NCBI GenBank assembly: GCA_030715135.1
Contig: JAUYVH010000018.1
Coordinates: 1-58,955 of the forward strand
Direction: 5' to 3'
DNA from: Keguizhuia sedimenti
GTDB lineage: Bacteria > Pseudomonadota > Gammaproteobacteria > Burkholderiales > Burkholderiaceae_D
Length of the DNA: 58,955 nucleotides
Position 1 is the stretch's first letter. Each line of letters begins with the position of its first letter. This document shows positions 48,679 to 56,351 of the stretch, piece by piece. The notes under the pieces were generated by a model, which had not been told where the DNA came from, did not search any database, and saw only the letters and a list, made by a program, of their open reading frames with translations. A program made the translations under genes and the position numbers.

Positions 48679-48692
48679 TTGATTTGAATCAA
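48679..48692 (-). promoter_or_regulatory. Fnr/Dnr-type binding site upstream of nosZ
   Basis: TTGATTTGAATCAA matches TTGAT-N4-ATCAA perfectly. Centred about 118 bases before the nosZ ATG; a class II activator position would put the start of transcription near 48644. Consistent with anaerobic or NO-responsive activation. Confidence 0.8.
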
Positions 48693-49027
48693 AATTTTCA
48701 GGATGTGAAAAGCTCGGATTTGTAGAGGCGCGAGACATAAAGGATCTCAAATGAAGCGAAACGCATTGCTAAAAGAAGGAAGAAAAACAAAAAAGAGAAG
48801 TTTTATCCGCATGCGCGCCGGCACAAGAACATGATAGGAAAGCTTATTTTGGTTTGACATGCGAGCGTTAATGAAGCGCTCCGCAAGCTTGCTGAAACTG
48901 CAATCTGAACAGCCGAAAGAGCAAAAGGCGCACCTGGACTGCCTCAGTGTCGGCGCGCCCAAGGGATCAAATGCGAATCGGCGTGATAGAAAACAGTTAC
49001 CCCGGCTTCAGACGGGACCTGGTGGAA

Positions 49028-49061
49028 CGTAGATCCTTACGGTTCAGTGCAAGGATCTACG
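49028..49061. terminator. Hairpin downstream of the cytochrome c gene
   Basis: Perfect 11-bp stem CGTAGATCCTT/AAGGATCTACG with a 12-base loop, 19 bases after the cytochrome stop. No strong T-run; likely a terminator or 3' stabiliser that separates this gene from nosZ. Confidence 0.55.
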
Positions 49062-49079
49062 GCATGCTTATGACGATCT

Positions 49080-49388
49080 TTATTTCTGTGTAAGGATCCA
49101 CTTGACGAGAGTCTGGGCTTCCTTCGGATTAACGGTGGTGTTTGGTGGCATTGACATTCCGCCCCACACGCCCGTGCTGCCTTTCAATACCTTCTGGACG
49201 AGTTGATCCTCCGCGCCCTTCTGGCTTCTGTATTTGCTGGCGACCTCCTTGAAAGCGGGGCCGATCACCTTCTTATCGACCGCATGGCAAGCCATGCAGT
49301 TCTTTGTCTGTGCCAGCTTGACGTCGGCGTGTGCGGCAGTTGAAAAAATACTTGCCAAGGTAAAGGCGGCTAAAGCGTAACGATTCAT
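49080..49388 (-). CDS. Periplasmic monoheme cytochrome c (c551/c552 type)
   Basis: A 102-aa secreted cytochrome: signal peptide ending TAAHA, heme motif CMACH, and the axial Met in GGMSMPPNTTV. Typical class I cytochrome c length and fold. Located upstream of nosZ in the same direction, so it probably feeds electrons to NosZ, as small c-type cytochromes do in other denitrifiers (inference). Confidence 0.9.
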   Translation of the reverse strand: MNRYALAAFTLASIFSTAAHADVKLAQTKNCMACHAVDKKVIGPAFKEVASKYRSQKGAEDQLVQKVLKGSTGVWGGMSMPPNTTVNPKEAQTLVKWILTQK

Positions 49389-49820
49389 TCTCTCTCTCAG
49401 TCCTATAAGGTAATAAGTTAAATGCAGACCAGCGACCCACCGCTAGATGCGTCCTGGATTTTGATGAACAATTTCCCAAATTTCCTTAATCCATGTTTGG
49501 AAAGTTGCATCAAACAATTTTTTCAACTTGACGATCAAAAATGCCGTTGTAATTGTTGGAACGTTATTAAAGAGTGCCTCTTGCCGCATCCGGCGTTCTT
49601 TAGAGTCGTCTCGTTAATATAAGTACCGACTTCAACGTGAACCAGCCTAAGGACCGGTCGCGCCGTCTTCGCATATGCCTTCGCTGCCTATCGAGGATTA
49701 AGTAATCAAATTGCCAAGCATTGATATTCGCCAGCTCAAACATACATATAATTTGCATGTTTAGTGCGGATCTTGGTATACTTCGAGCAACGACGAGAAT
49801 GAACGACATTAACCTTAAAC
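49389..49820. other. Intergenic, no supported gene
   Basis: About 430 bases between the cytochrome gene and a small plus-strand gene. Short open frames only, no recognised sites; an expected Fnr-type site for the cytochrome gene was looked for and not found. Confidence 0.35.
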
Positions 49821-50033
49821 GTGAAAAATAATTTGAGCACTCATCAGCCAGGTGTCTGGAGCACCGACGATTACATTCGCAATTGGGCCAGAAAGCAAGG
49901 AGCCGAAGGCGAATGCCTTGTGCCGCTGCAGAGCCTGCATGAATTTTGGCTGGCAAAAGTTCATCTCAATAAACCCGGCCAGCCGGTAGAACGGATCAAG
50001 AAGTCAGAGATGGACCAGGTCGAATGTAATTGA
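49821..50033 (+). CDS. Small hypothetical protein
   Basis: A 70-aa frame from GTG 49821 reading MKNNLSTHQPGVWSTDDYIR and on to KVHLNKPGQPVERIKKSEMD. The composition is protein-like (Trp, charged, no low complexity), but there is no clear Shine-Dalgarno. No family known. Confidence 0.45.
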   Translation: MKNNLSTHQPGVWSTDDYIRNWARKQGAEGECLVPLQSLHEFWLAKVHLNKPGQPVERIKKSEMDQVECN

Positions 50034-50182
50034 TGTTCAATTTCAGAAGTGCTGCTTTTTCGCAGCGGCAGAGCTTGATTGGCCGATAAAATTGTTTGGA
50101 ATGAAAGCGCAATTCCGCGTAACCTCCTCTGCCAACGGATTGGACAAGAGAGAGGGTTCTCGTCGAACGCATGCGTTCAAAA

Positions 50183-50686
50183 CTAATCAGGTGCGGACGG
50201 AAACTGTACGAAGGGACCTTTCGGCATCTGCCCTTGAGGAACAAAATCCGGAACTGCATTCAAGTCGGGGCCCAGATATCGTATGAAGCGGTAGATTGAT
50301 TTCAGATCCTCCCTGCTCATATCGCGCAACGCAAACCATGGCATCGGGGGGCGCATTTGCTTGGAGTGCGCAATCATGACCCACTCCTCTTCGCTTATTC
50401 CCTGCATGTATTTCCTGAGGTTGGCCGGATAGGTGGTGCCCTATGGCCCGCGCCATCCGAGCTGATCTCCTATCAACCATTGCTTCTCCGGGACCTTGCC
50501 GCCGGACTGCGGATAATTGGGAGTATGGCAGTCGTTACATCCTGCGGTTTTGACCAGGTAGCGCCCTTGCTCGATGCTTGCACCGCTGGGCCGCTTGTTC
50601 GCTGTTTGTTCCGCATGGATAATTCCAGAAGCCGTTACGCCAATGGAAATTAGCAATGATTGCATGAAGAAAGTTGTCGTCTTCAT
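50183..50686 (-). pseudogene. Cytochrome c-family gene with in-frame amber codon
   Basis: A strong Shine-Dalgarno (GGAGGAAAGG) and ATG at 50686 start a secreted protein with heme motif CNDCH. The frame reads GDQLGWRGP, then TAG at codon 82, then GTTYPANLRKYMQ and onward uninterrupted to 50183, including MRPPMPWFALRDM with a likely axial Met. Related cytochromes have Trp at the stop position (GWRGPW), so one G-to-A change in TGG explains it. Full length would be 167 aa. Its ATG overlaps the stop of the SnoaL-like gene, indicating an operon. Alternatives are sequencing error or suppression. Confidence 0.8.
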
Positions 50687-51141
50687 GGCCTTTCCTCCAG
50701 TGGTATCCGCAAATCGGAAGCGCTGCCGAGTTGCCGGATAATGGCGGCGTAATCTATCCATACATTCTCCTGCCGTATCTTTCCGTCGTCGGCCATCTCG
50801 AAAATATGCAATATCCGGAAAGTCAGCGGCTTGCCCTTTCCCGGAATACCCAAAGGCGCACCGACCGCTTTTCCTTTCCAGATACTTTCGTCGACCACAA
50901 AATTCTTGCCGTATAAACGCTTTACAGTTTTGATCTCTTCGCCGGCCAAGTCGGCAAAAAGACGTTCATAGAACCGGCGGGCTTCCTCCTTCCCACGGCT
51001 TACGCCGCTAGGCGCGCCGACCAGTTCGTGCGTCAGGTCATCAACCATTGTCGATAGAACGCCCTCCACGTCATCTTCAGCTTCATAGCGGAAATGGCGG
51101 TCTATCAGTTCGTCGAATTGCTGCGGTGTAAGAGAATCCAT
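50683..51141 (-). CDS. SnoaL-like / NTF2-fold protein
   Basis: A 152-aa soluble protein of the SnoaL-like polyketide-cyclase/NTF2 superfamily, with LIDRHFRYEAEDDVEGVLST near the N-terminus, ARRFYERLFADLAGEE in the middle and a C-terminal sheet QENVWIDYAAIIRQLG. The ATG at 51141 has CAGGAG 6 bases upstream. Catalytic role unknown; members act on small organic molecules. Divergent from a TetR regulator, and coupled to the cytochrome behind it. Confidence 0.8.
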   Translation of the reverse strand: MDSLTPQQFDELIDRHFRYEAEDDVEGVLSTMVDDLTHELVGAPSGVSRGKEEARRFYERLFADLAGEEIKTVKRLYGKNFVVDESIWKGKAVGAPLGIPGKGKPLTFRILHIFEMADDGKIRQENVWIDYAAIIRQLGSASDLRIPLEERP

Positions 51142-51193
51142 AGTCATCTCCTGCAATGTGAAAAATTACCGTTTTATGTATAATGAGGCAATG

Positions 51194-51207
51194 GTCTCAT
51201 ATGAGAC
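51194..51207. promoter_or_regulatory. Palindromic operator (candidate TetR site)
   Basis: GTCTCATATGAGAC is a perfect 14-bp palindrome in the 86-bp space between divergent genes, followed by AT-rich DNA. The position and symmetry fit the operator of the adjacent TetR-family repressor controlling both itself and the SnoaL-cytochrome operon. Confidence 0.65.
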
Positions 51208-51227
51208 ATTTGTATCATAATATAAAT

Positions 51228-51926
51228 ATGCCAACGAAAAAGTCAAGTAATACGGAAGATTCCTCCTTTCTTGCCGGCCGGGCTAACCTGCAGGAGGGGC
51301 GGATCAATCAAAAGCAACGGACTTATCAGGCTTTGCTGGACGCGGCGCTGGATCTGGCAGATATGGGTCGCCAACCCACCCTTCAGGAAGTCGCCGGTAA
51401 GGCCGGTGTGTCCAGGGCAACGGCGTACCGCTATTTTTCTTCTGCGGATGCAATGATCCGCGAAGCTTATTTCGGCCGCGCCGCCATACCGCTGGAAGAG
51501 TTCGTTCCTCCAGGCACTGAACCGATTGAAGCGATCGGGCGTGCAGCAAAAGTCATGAACAGTCTTTTGCTTAAGGATGAAGCCGGAATCCATATCGTGG
51601 AACGAGCATTTATGCAGGCCTGGCTTGATAAACCGGCAGAAGATTCTTTCCTTCGCATGGGGCGGAGGATGAACTACATCGATCCCATTTTAGATAGTCT
51701 TTCCGGACACCTGAACAAGGCCGCCAGAAAGCGGCTGCGGACCGTTCTGTCTATGGTGATAGGCACGGAGGCGGTTCTTGCCATGAGGGACGTCGCAGGT
51801 GCATCCGAAGAAGAAAGTATTGCTGCCGGCATGTGGGCAGCGCAGGCATTACTGCGGCAGGCGCTCATGGAAGCTCAGGCAGATGAAGAAAAGGCCAAAG
51901 GAAAACGCAGCGGCGGGCGTCGATGA
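51228..51926 (+). CDS. TetR-family transcriptional regulator
   Basis: A 232-aa regulator starting MPTKKSSNTEDSSFL. The frame is open upstream to 51183, but that would place the start within the palindrome, so ATG 51228 is chosen. The N-terminal HTH has ALLDAALDLADMGRQPTLQE then AGVSRATAYRYFSSADAMIREA. The C-terminal ligand domain is helical and ends in a basic tail (KAKGKRSGGRR). Probably represses the divergent SnoaL-like/cytochrome genes. Confidence 0.9.
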   Translation: MPTKKSSNTEDSSFLAGRANLQEGRINQKQRTYQALLDAALDLADMGRQPTLQEVAGKAGVSRATAYRYFSSADAMIREAYFGRAAIPLEEFVPPGTEPIEAIGRAAKVMNSLLLKDEAGIHIVERAFMQAWLDKPAEDSFLRMGRRMNYIDPILDSLSGHLNKAARKRLRTVLSMVIGTEAVLAMRDVAGASEEESIAAGMWAAQALLRQALMEAQADEEKAKGKRSGGRR

Positions 51927-52319
51927 AAATCATTCATATCGATCGCGAGTGTTCAGTTGCGGCTGCGAATGGAAGACTTGAGTTTTCAGTGTATTTTTCG
52001 AGGTATGCAACCGGAGAACCCAGATTGATGAGACCCGGTCGATCATAGAATAAGCACCGAAGTTCTAGGGCAGTTGTGCTTTTTTCATTCCAGAAGTTAG
52101 TCGAGCGAGCTATTAACTATGACGCCTGGCCTTCTCGTTTGATCCGTGTTGCAGCGTAATACCTGTGGACCGCGATAAGTTTGCGTTGCGATTGAAGGTG
52201 ACTTGGCCTTGCGGCCGGTTTTTTCCGTGAAGTTTATACACGCTGTTCAGTTTGCCTTACCGTAATCCCAATGAGCCGGGTGACTGACGCTCCTCACTAT
52301 TCATCAATCGGCGCTTCGT
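51927..52319. other. Intergenic, nothing recognised
   Basis: About 390 bases between convergent genes (TetR and alcohol dehydrogenase). No hairpin with T-run stands out and no coding frame is supported. Confidence 0.35.
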
Positions 52320-53375
52320 TCATGGCGTAATTGCGACTTTCAACACGCCATCGCGCTGATTTGCAAATAATTCATATGCCTCTTCAATCTGGTCCAGCTT
52401 GAAGCGATGCGTTACCAGGGGTTCCAGGCTGACTCGTCCCGAAGCGACGACATTCATCAGGCGACGCATGCGCTCTTTGCCGCCCGGGCACAGCGTCGTG
52501 ACGATCTTGTGATCTCCCAAGCCCGCAGCGAATGCATCCAGAGGAAGGGAAAGCTTTCCTGAGTAAACGCCCAGGCTCGACAGGGTTCCGCCCGGTTTCA
52601 ATGAGCGCAGGCAGCTTTCGAAAGTTTGCTGTGTGCCGAGCGATTCGATCGCGACATCCGCGCCCTGCCCGCCGGTTAATTTCATGATTTCAGAAACCGG
52701 GTCGGCCTGCTTGTAATCGATCACGGCATCCGCTCCCAGGCGCCTGGCCATTTCCAGCCTGGCAGGCACCGTGTCGACGACAATGATTTGACTCGCGCCC
52801 TTCAAGCGGGCGCCAGCCGTTGCGCACAATCCGATCGGTCCCTGCGCAAAAATTGCAACCGTATCGCCGATCTTGATCTGGCCGCTTTCCGCTCCGCCAA
52901 ATCCCGTGCTCATGATGTCGGGACACATCAGGACCTGTTCATCCGTGAGACCGTCCGGCACCGGGGTCAGGTTCGCCATGGCAAACGGCACTTTTACATA
53001 TTCCGCCTGGCATCCGTCGATGGTATTCCCGAAGCGCCATCCGCCGAGGGCTTTTCCGCCGCACTGCGCCTGATGATGGTCGAGACATGCATTACACTGG
53101 CCGCATGGAGTGATGGCGCCGATCACTACGCGCTGGCCTATCGAATAGCCGGTAACACCCGGCCCTAATTCGGCAATCACGCCGACAGGTTCATGACCGA
53201 CTATACGCCCTGCCTCTACCGGATATTCGCCTTTAAGAATATGCACATCCGTACCGCAAATAGTAGTAGTCGTGATCTTGACCAGCGCATCGCCCGGTCC
53301 GACTTGTGGTATCGGTTTTTCGTCGAGAATGATTTTCCCCGGACCAACGAATACTGCTGCCTTCATGGTACGCAT
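52320..53375 (-). CDS. Zinc-dependent alcohol dehydrogenase (MDR family)
   Basis: A 351-aa medium-chain dehydrogenase with catalytic zinc ligands Cys (TTICGTDVHILKG), His-Glu (GHEPVG) and Asp (MCPDIMSTGFGG), the set typical of isopropanol/secondary-alcohol dehydrogenases. The structural zinc cysteines are in CGQCNACLDHHQAQC. The Rossmann motif is QGPIGLCATAGARL, with an Asp after IIVVD favouring NAD+. GAGGAG precedes the ATG. Substrate not determinable; oxidises short-chain alcohols or related metabolites. Confidence 0.92.
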   Translation of the reverse strand: MRTMKAAVFVGPGKIILDEKPIPQVGPGDALVKITTTTICGTDVHILKGEYPVEAGRIVGHEPVGVIAELGPGVTGYSIGQRVVIGAITPCGQCNACLDHHQAQCGGKALGGWRFGNTIDGCQAEYVKVPFAMANLTPVPDGLTDEQVLMCPDIMSTGFGGAESGQIKIGDTVAIFAQGPIGLCATAGARLKGASQIIVVDTVPARLEMARRLGADAVIDYKQADPVSEIMKLTGGQGADVAIESLGTQQTFESCLRSLKPGGTLSSLGVYSGKLSLPLDAFAAGLGDHKIVTTLCPGGKERMRRLMNVVASGRVSLEPLVTHRFKLDQIEEAYELFANQRDGVLKVAITP

Positions 53376-53656
53376 ATCAACTCCTCACTGAAAGAAAGCG
53401 ATGTCCTGTTCAAGGCTGGCTTATTAACAGTTCAGAAGCATTGTGTGACGATGAAGTTCCACGGAACAGCTGCCTTGCCGTTTCAGAACTTGAGATCTGG
53501 AAGCGATGGAAAGCCGGATTGCATCGGAGGATGCATGCTGCGACAGGCTGGATGTGATGATGATGCCAGCCATATCTGGCAGCCGTGGCTGGCCTAAATA
53601 TGGCTGTGCGGGAAGGAATATAAACGGCTTTTATTCGGTGTGCGCCTTATGCGCGA

Positions 53657-54088
53657 TTAACGCACGATCAGAACTGGCACGTCCGATAATGCGAGCACTT
53701 TGGTCGCAACAGATCCAAGCACAAGGTTTTTTAAAGCGCCGCGGCCGTGTGAGCCCATTACGATGAGGTCGCTTTTCTTTTCTCTTGCGATGTTATTGAT
53801 TTCCTGAGCGATATCGCCCACGGCGTAGCTGCTTGTCACGGCATAGCCGCTATTGCGCAACGCATTCTCAGCCGGATTCAGTACGGCTTGCGCCTCTTCT
53901 TTGTTATAGGCGTCGATTTCGTTCTGATTTGCAAGGGCCGCAGGGCGTCCCTGGGCATTTGGAACCGGCAGTCGGACATTCACGACATGGACGGATACGT
54001 TATCTTTGGCGAAATTGAATTTTGAAGCCAAATAGTCGACTGCCTTTGCGGAGTATTCCGAGCCATCCACTGCCAATAACAATTTCAT
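53657..54088 (-). CDS. Universal stress protein, single UspA domain
   Basis: A 143-aa Usp starting MKLLLAVDGSEYSAKAVDYL with AAAGGA upstream. The nucleotide loop is canonical: MGSHGRGALKNLVLGSVATKV. An Fnr-type palindrome lies about 118-131 bases upstream, similar in spacing to that of nosZ, so expression under low oxygen is expected. Similar Anr-controlled Usp genes support anaerobic survival in Pseudomonas. Confidence 0.93.
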   Translation of the reverse strand: MKLLLAVDGSEYSAKAVDYLASKFNFAKDNVSVHVVNVRLPVPNAQGRPAALANQNEIDAYNKEEAQAVLNPAENALRNSGYAVTSSYAVGDIAQEINNIAREKKSDLIVMGSHGRGALKNLVLGSVATKVLALSDVPVLIVR

Positions 54089-54528
54089 CTTGATTCCTTT
54101 CATTTTTCGAATTATTCCAACTGAGTCTCTGGAAGCAAAAGAAAAAGCTCTTTATCTCTCTCTTTGTGCCGGTATGCAGTCTCGTTGAATACCTATCAAA
54201 AAAAATTGATACAAATCAAAATTTTTCGGGTGGTTGAAATGGCTTCTGTTCTTCTGGGACGGCACTCGATGTATCCAACCTTTAGTGCTCTTTTCTTTCG
54301 TCGTCGATTGATAAATAGTGTCGGAAAAGACTGGCGACTGCTTATTTCTAAATCCGGCTGATCTGGCGTAATGAGCTGCCGGATGAATGGCGGGATGCCC
54401 GTAAAATTTCCGGGATTGAACTGGTGTCGCACAGCCTGCACGCTTCGCCTTACAGGCCGCATTACACGGTCCGCGCATGAGACGCGCCGTCGGTGAATTT
54501 CCATTGAAACCGCATTATCTGCGGGCGA
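54089..54528. promoter_or_regulatory. Upstream region of the Usp gene
   Basis: About 440 bases up to repeat copy B. Holds the Fnr-type site; otherwise no supported gene. Confidence 0.4.
54206..54219 (-). promoter_or_regulatory. Fnr/Dnr-type binding site upstream of Usp
   Basis: TTGATACAAATCAA matches TTGAT-N4-ATCAA perfectly, centred about 125 bases before the Usp ATG. Both this site and the nosZ site are followed by AAAATTTT or AAAATTTTT. Confidence 0.8.
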
Positions 54529-54822
54529 AAAAAAATCCCCGCATTGAGCAGGGACTTTTGGAATTCGTCTGATCGGCTTATGCCGGGACTTTGTTTTTCA
54601 CTGCCTGGAACAGTTTCAGGTCGTGGTAGCGTGCGCCCAGTGATGCGCAGATCTGGTCGATGACTTCGTTACGCTTAGCCGGAGCGGTTTTTACAGGAGC
54701 TGGTTTCTTTTGGATGGTAGCCATGATGTTTCCTTTCACTTTCTTCATTCACTTTTGGTGTAAGGAAAGTATAGGGAAACTAGCGATATAAATCTAATTT
54801 CATTTCATGATGAATGCCATTC
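54529..54822. repeat. 293-bp direct repeat, copy B
   Basis: Second copy of 37770-38062, same orientation. The terminator stem here reads TCCCCGC/GCAGGGA on the plus strand, which still pairs as U-G in minus-strand RNA. The coding region and 5' flank are identical to copy A, then the sequences diverge after GAATGCCATTC. Confidence 0.9.
54578..54724 (-). CDS. Small protein, 48 aa (duplicated, copy B)
   Basis: Protein identical to that at 37818-37964, with the same Shine-Dalgarno and 5' region and its own terminator (54529-54556). The complete conservation between copies implies a recent duplication or gene conversion. Function unknown. Confidence 0.75.
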   Translation of the reverse strand: MATIQKKPAPVKTAPAKRNEVIDQICASLGARYHDLKLFQAVKNKVPA

Positions 54823-54972
54823 ATAAAATGAATATTAGTGTCAAATGCCAATTCGGAAGCCGACTGAAAAAGGAAAATAGCTCGTGGCCAGATACCTGGC
54901 ATCGGAATTTATTTTTTATTGCGGCTGGAGTCCCAAGCGGGCAATCGGAAATACAAAACTTCCAGGGAAAAT

Positions 54973-55233
54973 TCAGGCCTCAAGCTTCTGAAGACGTTGC
55001 GCCTCCAGGAATTCCTCAAGGGAAACTTCTTTGATGGGATTATTGATGATGACGCCATCGCCGCAGGTGTCGCACCATGAAGCGACCTGCTTGTATTCGT
55101 ATTTGATACCGGCAATCTCTTTAGTGCCATAACGCACGCCATCGGACAAGACGCCTTCTTTGCACATTGGACAACGTTGTCCATGCCACTTCGACCAAAT
55201 CTGGTCTACATCTTCAAATACTTCAACTTCCAT
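54973..55233 (-). CDS. YgiT-type zinc-finger protein
   Basis: An 86-aa protein with two CxxC pairs (CPMCKEG and CDTCGDG) spaced as in the zinc-binding N-terminal domain of MqsA/YgiT antitoxins. It has the usual EYKQVASWCDTCGDGVI stretch and then a short helix (SLEEFLEAQRLQKLEA) instead of the HTH that gives MqsA DNA binding. No MqsR-like toxin lies beside it. It could be a shortened antitoxin remnant or a free-standing small zinc protein. Confidence 0.75.
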   Translation of the reverse strand: MEVEVFEDVDQIWSKWHGQRCPMCKEGVLSDGVRYGTKEIAGIKYEYKQVASWCDTCGDGVIINNPIKEVSLEEFLEAQRLQKLEA

Positions 55234-55380
55234 AAATACGGCCGATCAGAGCGTTCGGTATAAAATATTGCCCAAAGGAAACAATAACATTCAATAATTA
55301 AGCAATCCTTAAGTTTTGCTTGCCTTAGCCAATGCTTAATATTTTCTGGTTTGTCCCATCACCGATTTCGCACCATGTCC

Positions 55381-56191
55381 CTATTTTTTCAGGACCATGC
55401 CTAACTTGGCCGGATTTACAGGTTTTACCAGATGAAGATCGAAACCGGCGTTTGCAGCGCACACCTTCACATCAGGATCGCTATAGCCGGTCAGCGCGAC
55501 CAGCTTAATAGCGTTTCCATCCGGGATTGCGCGTGTGCGTCGCGCCACTTCAAAGTCGTCCAGGCCGGGCAGTCCGATGTCAACGATCGCCACATCAGGT
55601 TGTATTGTCTGAAGCAGATGCACTCCCTCTTCGCCATTGGTTGCCACTTCCACCGTATATCCATAGGCCTCCAGCAAGGCCTTCAAGGTTTCGCGTGCAT
55701 CGATGTTATCTTCAATGATGAGAATTCTGCCCTGCGCCCCCTTTGGCGGAGTCAGTGACGTTCTGCACCCGGTGAACGATGTAGTGCAGTTCGCCATCAG
55801 CGGAAAAGATCGGCCTGTTGACCGGACTCCAGTAACGCTCTTCAAAACTTTTACCGTCACGGCCAGGCACGTCGTAACGCTGAATTGCCATGGTGTCCGT
55901 GGCACGTGTGGCAATGACCCGCTCAAACGAAGCTTTAAGATTTCGCGTGGAACGCGCTTCTGGCGTCAGGGGATTATCCGGGAAAAGTTCGAAAACGGGT
56001 TTTCCCAGAATATCGTCGCGAGTTTTAAGCGTATCCCGCAAATAGTCTTCCGTCACTGCAACGATCGTAAATTCAGAATTAGGGATAAGGATGAGGAATG
56101 AACCGGGTGCGTTTTCAAAAATGGATTGAAAATGCTCTGATGAAATATTGAAAGAATCGACCATTAGCAGAGTCATGGCCTGACACTGCAA
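55381..56191 (-). pseudogene. PAS-receiver gene broken by frameshift, kinase core missing
   Basis: The first frame (56191 down to 55712) encodes a PAS domain (FQSIFENAPGSFLILIPN, KPVFELFPDNPLTPEA). The overlapping next frame encodes a receiver domain (ILIIEDNIDARETLKALLEA, phospho-Asp in AIVDIGLPGLDD, and LVKPVNPAK). They join at a run of five G's near 55738 and one base would restore a single PAS-REC protein of about 270 aa. The HisKA and HATPase domains that normally lie between such modules are absent. Either a deletion derivative of a hybrid kinase, or a genuine PAS-REC protein with a sequencing error. Confidence 0.7.
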
Positions 56192-56351
56192 AAGTGATAA
56201 GCCAAGGTTAAAGTTCCGGGTTTAGAAAGGCCTAATTATTAACAAAAATAGTTTACATGAATCCCCTCGGTTCGGTTCTTGGCAATCTTGCAAAGGCTTA
56301 TGTAGGATCAGAGATTCGGACTGTAACTGACGCAGTCTATTCATGTCATTA

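Larger units (their letters stand above)
48568..49079. promoter_or_regulatory. nosZ upstream regulatory region
   Basis: About 510 bases between nosZ and the upstream cytochrome gene. Contains the Fnr-type site at 48679-48692 and the hairpin at 49028-49061. No coding frame is convincing. Confidence 0.5.

Noticed and set aside
49500-49560. TTGACGATCAA as an Fnr site for the cytochrome gene
   Set aside because: Half sites are too close (11 bases overall rather than 14) to fit Crp/Fnr binding.
53193-53597. 134-codon plus-strand frame at the start of the alcohol dehydrogenase gene
   Set aside because: Mostly antisense to the enzyme's N-terminus; no start signal.
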